Shown one piece after another: positions 24,427 to 32,954 of a stretch of 48,365 nt of DNA. Source of the stretch: an uncultured Muribaculum sp. Its GTDB lineage: Bacteria > Bacteroidota > Bacteroidia > Bacteroidales > Muribaculaceae. Numbering within the stretch: the stretch's first letter is position 1; the number at the start of each line of letters is the position of its first letter. The stretch spans positions 1 through 48,365 of the forward strand of contig CAJUTE010000016.1 in assembly GCA_910589555.1 (NCBI GenBank), in the 5' to 3' direction. The translations under genes were made by a program, and so were the position numbers. Below the pieces are notes generated by a model, which saw nothing but the letters and a program-made list of their open reading frames with translations, made no database searches and was not told where the DNA came from.

Positions 24427-24464
24427 GTCAGTCCGGCAGGATGTTTTTTATCTGCCGGACTGAC
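24427..24464 (+). promoter_or_regulatory. Intercistronic 13-bp hairpin between uxaA and the acetylesterase gene
   Basis: GTCAGTCCGGCAG (24427-24439) pairs perfectly with CTGCCGGACTGAC (24452-24464) around a 12-nt loop carrying the T run. No T tract follows the stem. It ends 12 nt before the GTG start of the next gene, so it may reduce read-through or translation, or protect the uxaA mRNA end. Confidence 0.65.
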
Positions 24465-24476
24465 TCTTAAAATATC

Positions 24477-25721
24477 GTGAAGCAGATAATATCACTACTC
24501 ATCGCATTCTTGCCTCTTGCTGTATTGGCGGAGACATTTGATTTTACATCGGCAAAAAATCCGTTGCCGCTGTACAGTGACTCAATCGGCTACGGCTATG
24601 AGTCGGTTCCTGAAGTGAAGAAAGGCATTTCCACACCGTTCTTCTTTTCAGTTAAGGTGCCTGACGGAAATTATAAAGTGACACTTGATGTAGGCTCCAA
24701 AAAAAGTCAGGCAAACACTACCGTGAGAGCTGAAAACCGCCGTCTCATGGCGGAAAATATCGCAACCCGCAAAGGGGAGACCAAAACAGTGTCATTTATC
24801 GTCAACAAGCGCAATCCGCGCATTGATGACAAAAGCTCGGTGTCGCTCAAACCGAGAGAGAAAAGCTATCTTAACTGGGACAATAAACTGACTGTCGAAA
24901 TCACCGGCGAGGCTCCTGCCGTGCAGAGAATTACTGTAGAGCCTGCCGATTCAACCGTCACTACCATATATCTGTGTGGCAATTCAACCGTGGTCGACCA
25001 TGACAAGGAACCCTGGGCAAGCTGGGGTCAGATGATTCCACGGTGGTTTGATGACAATATCGTAATATCCAACCATGCCGAGAGCGGACTTTCAACCTCG
25101 ACATTCTTAGCTCATAAACGTCTTGATAAAATCATGACCACCTTGCGTCCCGGCGACTGGGTGCTGGTGGAGTTCGGGCATAATGATGAGAAAGAGAAGC
25201 GTCCCGGATCAGGGGCATGGTACAATTTCGCTCATAATCTGAAGATATTCGTTGACCGTGTGCGTAAAGCCGGGGGCAACATCGTGTTTGTCACCCCCAC
25301 GCAGCGCCGCAATTTCCTTGAAGACAGTGTGACCATACGTGACACTCACGGCGACTTTCCCGTTGCCATGAAGGCTGTCGCCGCCCGCGAGGGAGTGCCG
25401 GTAATCGATCTTAACCGGATGACCCGCGAATTTTTTGAGACGCTGGGTTATGAAAACAGCAAGCGTTCATTGGTGCATTATCCCGCCAACACATTCCCGG
25501 GACAGACCGACCCGCTTGAGGACAACACCCATTTCAATCCTTATGGCGCATACGAGATAGCCAAGATGGTGGTGATGGGGATGAAGGAGGCAGGACTTGA
25601 GCCGGTGAAGCATCTCAGAAGTGATTTTGTGGACTATGATCCTTGCCGTCCTGACTCTTGGGAAGAGTTTCAATGGATTCCGGCGGCAGGTGCCGATATC
25701 GTCAAACCTGACGGAAACTAA
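24477..25721 (+). CDS. Exported rhamnogalacturonan acetylesterase (CE12-like SGNH) with N-terminal beta domain
   Basis: A 414-residue protein starting with GTG at 24477; this start is needed to include the signal peptide MKQIISLLIAFLPLAVLA, and no ATG lies nearby. Residues 20-160 form a beta-rich accessory domain resembling the galactose-binding-like domains found before CE12 esterases. Residues 162-390 are an SGNH domain: Ser170 in LCGNSTV, GHND at 234-237, Asp349/His352 in EDNTHFN. It removes acetyl groups from rhamnogalacturonan in the periplasm or at the surface. It is the only exported esterase inside the sugar-catabolism operon, between uxaA and the DUF4861 gene, and is a paralogue of the tandem esterase at 12900. 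Confidence 0.9.
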   Translation: MKQIISLLIAFLPLAVLAETFDFTSAKNPLPLYSDSIGYGYESVPEVKKGISTPFFFSVKVPDGNYKVTLDVGSKKSQANTTVRAENRRLMAENIATRKGETKTVSFIVNKRNPRIDDKSSVSLKPREKSYLNWDNKLTVEITGEAPAVQRITVEPADSTVTTIYLCGNSTVVDHDKEPWASWGQMIPRWFDDNIVISNHAESGLSTSTFLAHKRLDKIMTTLRPGDWVLVEFGHNDEKEKRPGSGAWYNFAHNLKIFVDRVRKAGGNIVFVTPTQRRNFLEDSVTIRDTHGDFPVAMKAVAAREGVPVIDLNRMTREFFETLGYENSKRSLVHYPANTFPGQTDPLEDNTHFNPYGAYEIAKMVVMGMKEAGLEPVKHLRSDFVDYDPCRPDSWEEFQWIPAAGADIVKPDGN

Positions 25722-25757
25722 CAAGAAAAGTTAAGTATATATTAAACTCAGATACAG

Positions 25758-26921
25758 ATGAAAGCAATCGCGTTAATATCAATGGCAGCTATCGGAATGA
25801 TATGCTCTGCGGCGACAATCAAGGTTGAGAATCCTCTTGATTTTGAGCGTGCCGGCGAACTTGCCGAAGTGCCTCTTAAAAATATCAAGTCGCAGGTAAA
25901 GGGCGACTTCGTGATCCTCGACAAGGAGAACAAGGAGATTCCTTATCAGATCACTTATGATGACCTGGTGGTGTTTCCCGTGACAGTGGGAGCAAAATCA
26001 TCAGTGACCTACACATTGAAAGCCGGAAAGCCCGCGCCGGTAAAACCGGTGGTGCACGGCCGTCTTTTCCCGGAGCATAAGGATAACTTCAGCTGGGAGA
26101 ACAACCGCGCCTGCTTCACCGCCTACGGACCGGCTCTTCAGGATCGTGGAGAGCGCGGTTTCGGCTATGATATGTGGACCAAAAGCGTGACTGACTCGCT
26201 TGTGCTCGAACTCCGCTACAAAGCGAGCATCGATCCCGACAAGAAAAAGCGCCAGTCGCTCCATAAGGATTACGGCAACGGCGGCGACCCGTATATCGTT
26301 GCCAACACTCTTGGCGGAGGCACGGCAGCCCTGCTCGACTCAAATGGCGAGATTATATTCCCCTGGTGCTGGAAGGAGCAGGAGGTGCTTCAGGATGGAC
26401 CGTTGCGCTTCACGGTGCGTCTCACCTATCGTCCCGTGACCATCGAGGGCGAAGAAGGGGTGGTGGAGAGCCGTCTCATCACGTGTGACGCCAATTCATG
26501 CCTCAACCGTACCGAGGTTAGCTACAAGGGCCTCACCAAGCCTCACCGCGTGGCTAACGGCATCGTGGTGCATCAGCAGAACCCTTACGCTTATTCATTT
26601 GACACAGCGAAGCAATATATCGCTTACACTGACTCAACCGACAACACCAAGAATGGCAACGGAGTCATCTATATCGGCGCCGTAGTGCCTGAACCGGTGG
26701 AAACCATCTGCTACAAGCCTGTATCGGAACCCGCACGCGACGCATTGGGACACATTCTCACAGTCAGTGAGTACACTCCCGGAAAGGACTATGTATATTA
26801 CTGGGGCTCAATATGGGAGAAAAATCCGTATGCTCCCGCCAATCCTGCCGGATGGGACCTGTATCTGTCGCAATATTCCGATTGCCTGAAGCATCCGTTG
26901 AAGGTGACGGTGAAGAAGTAG
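25758..26921 (+). CDS. Exported DUF4861 protein
   Basis: A 387-residue protein with a signal peptide (MKAIALISMAAIGMICSA). The rest matches DUF4861 by its general pattern: an N-terminal strand region (VENPLDFERAGELAEVPL), GRLFPEHKDNFSWENNRACFTAYGPALQ (about 100-130), GFGYDMWTK, and the C-terminal HILTVSEYTPGKDYVYYWGSIWEKNP. DUF4861 members are common in Bacteroidota polysaccharide loci for uronic-acid-rich glycans. They have a beta-sandwich look with conserved aromatic and acidic residues, so a glycosidase or lyase-related role is possible; I assign no activity. It lies between the acetylesterase and rhaB. Confidence 0.82.
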   Translation: MKAIALISMAAIGMICSAATIKVENPLDFERAGELAEVPLKNIKSQVKGDFVILDKENKEIPYQITYDDLVVFPVTVGAKSSVTYTLKAGKPAPVKPVVHGRLFPEHKDNFSWENNRACFTAYGPALQDRGERGFGYDMWTKSVTDSLVLELRYKASIDPDKKKRQSLHKDYGNGGDPYIVANTLGGGTAALLDSNGEIIFPWCWKEQEVLQDGPLRFTVRLTYRPVTIEGEEGVVESRLITCDANSCLNRTEVSYKGLTKPHRVANGIVVHQQNPYAYSFDTAKQYIAYTDSTDNTKNGNGVIYIGAVVPEPVETICYKPVSEPARDALGHILTVSEYTPGKDYVYYWGSIWEKNPYAPANPAGWDLYLSQYSDCLKHPLKVTVKK

Positions 26922-27001
26922 CCACAGGATGCAATATCATGAAATGCTGAGCATATTTCACACAGACTGAAAAAATTAACCAATAAAACCAGTTAAACAT
27001 A

Positions 27002-28477
27002 ATGGAAAAGAAACAATACATTGCCATCGACCTGGGCGCCACAAGCGGGCGCACCATCCTTGGCTCTATTGATGCCGACGGCAAGTTCTCGGCGGAGGAG
27101 CTTAACCGCTTCCCCAACGGAATGATTGAGGTGAACGGCCACTTGCACTGGGATATATTCTCACTGTACGGACACATTCTCGACGGCTTGACTGAAGCCG
27201 GAAAACGCGGTGTAAAGCCTGAGTCAATCGCCATCGACACATGGGGCGTGGATTTCGGATGCATCGACCCTGACGGAAACATCATGGGCATCCCTTACGC
27301 TTACCGTGACAAATCGACCATCGGCGCCGCCGAACGCTATTTCAACAGCGTAATGCCCGCTCGTGAGCTTTACGCCCACACCGGCATCCAGCATATTGAC
27401 TTCAACACCGTGTTCCAGTTCAATGAACAGCGCCGCCTGTTCCCGATGCAGCACGCGGTGAAGATCGCTTTCATTCCTGACCTTCTCAACTATCTGCTCA
27501 CGGGCAAGATTGTGACAGAATATACAATCGCCTCGACCGGCGCGATTTTGAATCCCGCCACCCGCCAGTTTGACAATACGGTGCTTGAGTCGGTGGGGCT
27601 TACCCCCGACAAGTTCGGACCTATCGTGGAGCCGGGCACAGTCATCGGCGCTCTGAAAGCTGACATCGCCGCCAAGGTGGGACTTCCCGAAGTTCCCGTT
27701 GTTGCCGTGGGCGAGCATGACACTGCATCGGCTGTCGCTGCTGTTCCCGCTACCGACGAGTGCTTCGCTTACCTGAGCTCAGGCACATGGTCGTTGATGG
27801 GACTTGAATCCCCGTCGCCTGTGGTCAATGAGCAGACCGAAAGCTACAACATCACCAACGAGGGTGGCATAGAGGGCACTATCAGAGTCCTGAAGAATAT
27901 CACCGGAATGTGGGTTGTGGAGCAGTGCTTGCAGGCATGGAAGAAAGAGGGCACCGCTTATTCTTATCCTGAGATGGTGGCTCTTGCCGAGGCTGCCCCT
28001 GAATTTGTAGCCTTCATCGATCCTGATGATCCCATGTTTGTGGCTCCGGCAAATATGCCTGAGGCTATAAAGGAATACTGCCGCAAGACCGGTCAGCGCG
28101 TTCCCGAGAATCATGGCGAGATGATCAGAATGATTTTCGAGAGCCTTGCTCTTAAGTATAAGATGACTCTTGAGGTGCTCAGCTCGATATCGGTGAACCC
28201 CGTGCATCGTCTTCATGTGATAGGCGGCGGTTCCCGCAACAAGCTCCTCAACCAGTTCACTTCCAATGCCATCGGACTTCCGGTCATTGCCGGTCCTGCC
28301 GAGGCTACCGCTATCGGCAATATCATGATGCAGGCAAAGGCATCGGGCAGTGTCAATTCGCTTCACGAGATGCGTTATATCATCTCCAACAGCATAGAGC
28401 TTGACAAATTTGCTCCCGCCGACAACGAGAAGTGGGAGAACGCATATAAGAATTTTTTAACCATAATCAAACACTAA
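27002..28477 (+). CDS. rhaB: L-rhamnulokinase
   Basis: A 491-residue FGGY-family sugar kinase that phosphorylates L-rhamnulose at O1. The N-terminal phosphate loop is AIDLGATSGRTILG (8-21). The second ATP-binding region is YLSSGTWSLMG (about 257-267) and the adenine-binding part is HVIGGGSRNKLLNQF (about 403-417). Length is normal for RhaB. First of the four rhamnose genes, 80 nt after the DUF4861 gene; rhaA follows after 4 nt. No separate promoter is obvious in the 80-nt gap. Confidence 0.95.
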   Translation: MEKKQYIAIDLGATSGRTILGSIDADGKFSAEELNRFPNGMIEVNGHLHWDIFSLYGHILDGLTEAGKRGVKPESIAIDTWGVDFGCIDPDGNIMGIPYAYRDKSTIGAAERYFNSVMPARELYAHTGIQHIDFNTVFQFNEQRRLFPMQHAVKIAFIPDLLNYLLTGKIVTEYTIASTGAILNPATRQFDNTVLESVGLTPDKFGPIVEPGTVIGALKADIAAKVGLPEVPVVAVGEHDTASAVAAVPATDECFAYLSSGTWSLMGLESPSPVVNEQTESYNITNEGGIEGTIRVLKNITGMWVVEQCLQAWKKEGTAYSYPEMVALAEAAPEFVAFIDPDDPMFVAPANMPEAIKEYCRKTGQRVPENHGEMIRMIFESLALKYKMTLEVLSSISVNPVHRLHVIGGGSRNKLLNQFTSNAIGLPVIAGPAEATAIGNIMMQAKASGSVNSLHEMRYIISNSIELDKFAPADNEKWENAYKNFLTIIKH

Positions 28478-28481
28478 AATC

Positions 28482-29735
28482 ATGAAAGAAGAACAAGTAA
28501 AGAAAGCGTATGAAATCGCTAAAGAACGCTATGCAGCTGTAGGCGTTGACACAGATAAGGTATTGGAACAGATGCAGGATTTCCACCTCAGCATGCACTG
28601 CTGGCAGGCTGATGACGTTGCCGGTTTTGAAAACCAGGGCGGCTCACTCACCGGTGGTATCCAGGTAAACGGAAACTACCCCGGAAAGGCTCGCAACATC
28701 GAGGAACTCCGTGCCGATATCCTTTATGCTATGTCACTTATCCCCGGAAAGCACCGTCTTAACCTCCATGAAATCTATGGAGACTTCGGCGGCAAGTTCG
28801 TTGACCGTGACCAGTGCTCGGTTGAACACTTCCAGAGCTGGATCGACTGGGGTAAGGCTAACGATATTAAGCTTGACTTCAACTCAACTTCATTCTCTCA
28901 CCCCAAGAGCGGTGACCTCAGCCTTTCAAACCCCGACAAGGCTATCCGCGACTTCTGGATCGAACACTCTAAGCGTTGCCGCGCCATCTCACAGGCTATC
29001 GGTGAAGCTCAGCAGGATCCGTGTATCATGAACACATGGGTACATGACGGAAGCAAGGACATCACTGTCAACCGCTATATGTATCGCGAGCTGCTTAAGG
29101 ATTCTCTTGACCAGATTTTCGAGCATAAGTATGACTGGATGAAGGACTGCGTTGAGTCCAAGGTGTTCGGTATCGGTCTTGAAAGCTACACTGTGGGAAG
29201 CAATGACTTCTACACCTCTTATGCAGCCAAGAACAACATGATGATCACTCTTGACACCGGTCACTTCCACCCCACCGAAAGCGTTGCCGACAAGGTTTCG
29301 GCTATGTTGCTTTTCGTGCCTGAATTGATGCTCCACGTGAGCCGTCCTATCCGTTGGGACTCTGACCATGTGACTATCATGGACGACCCGACTATGGATC
29401 TTTTCAGCGAAATCGTTCGTGCCGGCGCGCTTAACCGCGTACACTACGGTCTTGACTACTTCGACGGAACACTCAACCGCATCGGCGCTTACGTGATCGG
29501 TAGCCGTGCCGCTCAGAAGTGTATGCTCCGTGCTCTTCTTGAGCCGATCGCCACTCTCCGCAAGTATGAGCTCGACGACAAGAGATTCCAGCGTCTCGCT
29601 CTTCTTGAAGAGTGCAAGAACCTGCCTTGGAACGCCGTTTACGATATGTTCTGCTTGAAGAACAATGTTCCTGTAGGCGAGGCTTACATTCCTGAAGTAG
29701 AAAAATACGAGGTTGACGTTACTTCCAAGAGATAA
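28482..29735 (+). CDS. rhaA: L-rhamnose isomerase
   Basis: A 417-residue TIM-barrel enzyme interconverting L-rhamnose and L-rhamnulose. Conserved metal-site stretches are visible: KHRLNLHEIYGDF (about 87-99), DFNSTSFSHPKSGDLSLSNP, ITLDTGHFHPTESVADKV (about 258-275) and RPIRWDSDHVTIMDD (about 288-302). Length and order fit RhaA. Cytoplasmic. Spacing is 4 nt after rhaB, and its stop shares one base with the rhaT start (TAATG). Codon usage strongly favours C-ending codons, like uxaC. Confidence 0.97.
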   Translation: MKEEQVKKAYEIAKERYAAVGVDTDKVLEQMQDFHLSMHCWQADDVAGFENQGGSLTGGIQVNGNYPGKARNIEELRADILYAMSLIPGKHRLNLHEIYGDFGGKFVDRDQCSVEHFQSWIDWGKANDIKLDFNSTSFSHPKSGDLSLSNPDKAIRDFWIEHSKRCRAISQAIGEAQQDPCIMNTWVHDGSKDITVNRYMYRELLKDSLDQIFEHKYDWMKDCVESKVFGIGLESYTVGSNDFYTSYAAKNNMMITLDTGHFHPTESVADKVSAMLLFVPELMLHVSRPIRWDSDHVTIMDDPTMDLFSEIVRAGALNRVHYGLDYFDGTLNRIGAYVIGSRAAQKCMLRALLEPIATLRKYELDDKRFQRLALLEECKNLPWNAVYDMFCLKNNVPVGEAYIPEVEKYEVDVTSKR

Positions 29736-30766
29736 TGGAAATCGTATTAGGACTTCTCATAATAGCAATCGGAAGCTTCTGCCAGTCCAGCAGCTACGTG
29801 CCCATCAAAAAGGTGCGTGACTGGAGCTGGGAGAGCTTCTGGCTTGTTCAGGGTGTCTTCGCATGGCTTGTGTTCCCCTTCCTGGGCGCGTTGCTCGCTG
29901 TTCCGGCAGGGCACAGCCTGTGTGAACTGTTTACAGCCGACAATTCTTTCCGCATCTGGATGACCATCCTCTTCGGCGCCCTTTGGGGTGTGGGAGGTTT
30001 GACTTTCGGACTTTCCATGCGCTACCTCGGCGTGGCTTTGGGTCAGAGCATCTCGCTTGGCACCTGTGCCGGTCTTGGTACCATCCTCGGTCCGGTGATG
30101 CTCAACATCTTCTTCCCTGAAGGACATTACCTTGCCCAGCTCACCGCAGCGGTGATCATCGGCGTGGTGGTGACTCTCGTGGGCATCTGCATCATCGGCA
30201 TCGCCGGTGGCATGAAGTCGAAGAGCATGAGCGAGGAGGAGAAGAAGGAGGCTGTGAAGGACTTCAATTTCCCCAAGGGCATAGCCATCGCACTGCTTGC
30301 CGGTGTGATGAGCGGATGCTTCAATGTGGGTCTTGAATTCGGCAGCACCATCACTTTCGCCGACTCGGCAGAGATCTACCGCACGCTTCCCGCCACCTTC
30401 CTGGTGACACTCGGAGGTTTCGTGACCAATGCCGTGTACTGTCTCTATCAGAACAGCCGCAACCGCACTTTCGGGGATTATGGCAAGGTATCGCTTTATG
30501 CCAACAATATCCTCTTCTGCTGTCTTGCAGGCGCTCTTTGGTATAGCCAGTTCTTCGGATTGTCACTCGGCAAGGGCTATCTCGCCGGTTCACCCACGCT
30601 GCTCACATTCAGCTGGTGTATCCTGATGGCTCTCAACGTCACCTTCTCCAATGTGTGGGGCATCATCCTCAACGAGTGGAAAGGCACCACCTCAGCTACA
30701 CGCGCGGTGCTGCTCATAGGTATCGTTGTGCTTATCGTGTCGACGTTCCTGCCTCAGATTCTTTAG
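29735..30766 (+). CDS. rhaT: L-rhamnose:proton symporter
   Basis: A 343-residue inner-membrane protein of the RhaT family (drug/metabolite transporter superfamily) with about ten hydrophobic segments. Typical stretches: SSSYVPIKKVRDWSWESFWLVQG near the N terminus, LFGALWGVGGLTFGLSMRYLGVALG (about 80-104) and WYSQFFGLSLGKGY (about 266-279). It imports L-rhamnose with protons. Translationally coupled to rhaA by a one-base overlap; rhaD follows after 34 nt. Confidence 0.94.
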   Translation: MEIVLGLLIIAIGSFCQSSSYVPIKKVRDWSWESFWLVQGVFAWLVFPFLGALLAVPAGHSLCELFTADNSFRIWMTILFGALWGVGGLTFGLSMRYLGVALGQSISLGTCAGLGTILGPVMLNIFFPEGHYLAQLTAAVIIGVVVTLVGICIIGIAGGMKSKSMSEEEKKEAVKDFNFPKGIAIALLAGVMSGCFNVGLEFGSTITFADSAEIYRTLPATFLVTLGGFVTNAVYCLYQNSRNRTFGDYGKVSLYANNILFCCLAGALWYSQFFGLSLGKGYLAGSPTLLTFSWCILMALNVTFSNVWGIILNEWKGTTSATRAVLLIGIVVLIVSTFLPQIL

Positions 30767-30800
30767 TTTGTTAACCAATTATTAATATAATCACAGAACA

Positions 30801-31613
30801 ATGGCTTCTATCTTAGAAAACCGTCCGATGCTTGCCAAGCAAGTGAACGACGTGGCTGAAGTCGCCGGCTATCTCTGGCAAAAGGGATGGGCTGAGCGCA
30901 ATGGAGGTAACATCACTGTCAACATCACCGAGTATGTTGACGACGCTATACGCATCATGCCCGCAATAGGTCCTGTCACTCCCATCGGAATGACACTCCC
31001 CAACCTCAAGGGTTGCTATTTCTATTGCAAAGGCACCAACCGCCGTATGCGCGACCTCGCTCGCTGGCCTATGGAGAACGGCTCTGTTATCCGCATCACC
31101 GATGACTGCGCTCACTATGAAATCATAGCCGACAATCTGGTGAAGCCCACCTCAGAGCTTCCTTCTCATCTTGCCGTGCACAACTATCTTATCGGAAAGG
31201 GATCCAACTACAAGGCTTCAGTCCACACTCACCCCATTGAGCTCGTGGCTATGAGCCATAACCCCGAATTCCTCAAGAAAGATGTGTTGAGCAACATCCT
31301 CTGGAGCATGATCCCCGAAACCAAGGCATTCTGTCCTCGCGGTCTCGGTATCGTGCCTTATATGCTTCCTTCATCCAACGAACTTGCCGAAGCTACAATC
31401 AAGGCTATCGACGACGACTATGACGTGGTGATGTGGGAAAAGCACGGTGTATTCTCGGTTGCCGAGAACGTGCTTGAGGCATTTGACATGATCGACGTGC
31501 TCACCAAGAGCGCCGACATCTACATGGATGCTTGCGCTATGGGCTTCAAGCCTGTGGGCATGAGCGACGAACAAATGTCGGAAATGACCAAGGCATTCAA
31601 CCTTCCGAAATAA
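30801..31613 (+). CDS. rhaD: L-rhamnulose-1-phosphate aldolase
   Basis: A 270-residue class II aldolase splitting L-rhamnulose-1-phosphate into dihydroxyacetone phosphate and L-lactaldehyde. The zinc site includes HTHP (about 142-145, in ASVHTHPIELVAM) and a further His in MWEKHGVFSV (about 215). The N terminus EVAGYLWQKGWAERNGGNIT is typical for RhaD. Last gene of block B and followed by a strong terminator. A lactaldehyde reductase (fucO type) is not in the window. Confidence 0.95.
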   Translation: MASILENRPMLAKQVNDVAEVAGYLWQKGWAERNGGNITVNITEYVDDAIRIMPAIGPVTPIGMTLPNLKGCYFYCKGTNRRMRDLARWPMENGSVIRITDDCAHYEIIADNLVKPTSELPSHLAVHNYLIGKGSNYKASVHTHPIELVAMSHNPEFLKKDVLSNILWSMIPETKAFCPRGLGIVPYMLPSSNELAEATIKAIDDDYDVVMWEKHGVFSVAENVLEAFDMIDVLTKSADIYMDACAMGFKPVGMSDEQMSEMTKAFNLPK

Positions 31614-31640
31614 TCCAAACGAGAGTCAATAATCAACGAA

Positions 31641-31677
31641 ACCGGGCAGCGACTGTTGAAGTGCTGCCCGGTTTTTT
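31641..31677 (+). terminator. Terminator of block B
   Basis: ACCGGGCAGC (31641-31650) pairs perfectly with GCTGCCCGGT (31663-31672) around a 12-nt loop, followed by TTTTT. It lies 27 nt after the rhaD stop and separates the two convergent catabolic blocks. Confidence 0.93.
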
Positions 31678-31693
31678 CGTATATTCAGTTTGT

Positions 31694-31722
31694 TATGGCG
31701 AGTGCTCGAACCGAGCGTCCCT
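31694..31722. repeat. Degenerate palindromic element, copy 1
   Basis: A GCTCG-AAC-CGAGC core (31704-31716) lies within a 29-bp segment. Its first 23 bases match a segment at 48290-48312 at 18 positions. Both look like decayed copies of one interspersed palindromic repeat. Confidence 0.4.
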
Positions 31723-31743
31723 ACAATATTATTTTTGGACGGA

Positions 31744-32946
31744 TTAGGGTTGCGGGTAGTGGATGGTGCCTGAGGTGAGAATGCCGTTAGTGTCAGATGC
31801 GCTGATATACCACATCGTTGCGTCATGAGGCACTGTCACGCTCCATGTGTCGCCGTGGATGGAGCAATCGGTCTTGTACCAATTGTACTTCTCTTTCTGC
31901 TCACCTGAATCGGTGGTGTAATTGAGAGATATATCTTTTATGGGAAACCGGGAATTGATTTTGCCGGTTACGGTGTTGCCCTCAGCAGTCTTTTCGTTGG
32001 TGATTTCAGGGAGCGGGATTCCGTCGGTCAAATTGTGGTTGATGAATGTTTCGATTTCATCATTCTGCCAGCCATATTTATGACTGTGTCTTAATCCTTG
32101 TTTTATCAGTGTGCTTGAATTGGAGGGAAGGGAGGCGCTTTGAGCTGTTGACGATAGATAGAAGTGCACGTCGTTTGTGCCGTTGAGAAACAGGATAGGC
32201 TGCGTCATTAAGGAAAGATAGCGGGAGGGGTCATATTGTTTTATCCATGTTTCTTTCTGCTCCTCCGGAAGTTTGTCCAACTGCTCTTTCATCTTGCCGC
32301 TTTGCCATAGGTAGCCGCATCCATATACCGGCACCGCTGCTTTGAACCGGTTGTCGAGGGATGATGCTATGCAGGTGAGAACTCCGCCCCAACTTATGCC
32401 GGTTATGGCAGTGCGAGTGGTATCGACTTCCGGAAAGCTCCGTAGCAGGCTATGTGCGTTTACCACATCTCCTACGGCTTGGTACACCCATTGTTCATTA
32501 AGCGGAAGGGTTACATCGAAATATGGAGTCTCTTTGCCATTCTCGTCAAATCCTCCATTGAGGTGCTGTCGGTCGGGTCCATTTCCCCGAGTGTCAAGAG
32601 CGAGCGCGGCGTAACCTCTTTTAGCCCACATTGCCACCCACTCTCGGAATGCTGTGCCGCCACCGCCATGCACCAAGATTATGCCGGGATGTTTTGTCGT
32701 TGTATCGCTCTTTTCCCCGAGAAATTTTTCCGGAGAGGAATAATAGGCAAATACCGATTTCTTCGCTCCTTTGTAGGGTATTGATTCAAATATGATGGAT
32801 TGGATTGAATCTTCCTCAATGACCTTAAAAGTGGGGGTGGAAAGAAAATCTTCGTTTTCCCACGGAGTTCCGGCAGTGTTGAGTTGCGCTGATGCAGTAA
32901 AAGCGCAACTCAATGCCAACAAAAGAGATGGGATGTATTTTGTCAT
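31744..32946 (-). CDS. Exported alpha/beta-hydrolase, acetyl-xylan-esterase/prolyl-oligopeptidase-like
   Basis: A 400-residue protein with a signal peptide (MTKYIPSLLLALSCAFTASA). It has an alpha/beta-hydrolase core: oxyanion region LVHGGGGTAFREWVA, nucleophile elbow GISWGG (Ser near 195), Asp in NGTNDVHFY (near 257) and His in RHSHKYG (near 289). A C-terminal beta domain of about 85 residues follows. The fold group includes both carbohydrate esterases and S9 peptidases; in a pectin island an esterase acting on acetylated or methylated oligosaccharides is more likely. It follows the GH2 gene by 8 nt and is the last gene of block C. Confidence 0.8.
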   Translation of the reverse strand: MTKYIPSLLLALSCAFTASAQLNTAGTPWENEDFLSTPTFKVIEEDSIQSIIFESIPYKGAKKSVFAYYSSPEKFLGEKSDTTTKHPGIILVHGGGGTAFREWVAMWAKRGYAALALDTRGNGPDRQHLNGGFDENGKETPYFDVTLPLNEQWVYQAVGDVVNAHSLLRSFPEVDTTRTAITGISWGGVLTCIASSLDNRFKAAVPVYGCGYLWQSGKMKEQLDKLPEEQKETWIKQYDPSRYLSLMTQPILFLNGTNDVHFYLSSTAQSASLPSNSSTLIKQGLRHSHKYGWQNDEIETFINHNLTDGIPLPEITNEKTAEGNTVTGKINSRFPIKDISLNYTTDSGEQKEKYNWYKTDCSIHGDTWSVTVPHDATMWYISASDTNGILTSGTIHYPQP

Positions 32947-32954
32947 AACGGGCG

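Noticed and set aside
24427..24464. Rho-independent terminator after uxaA
   Set aside because: The stem is strong but its T run is in the loop, none follows the stem, and the same-strand gene starts 12 nt later with no promoter seen.
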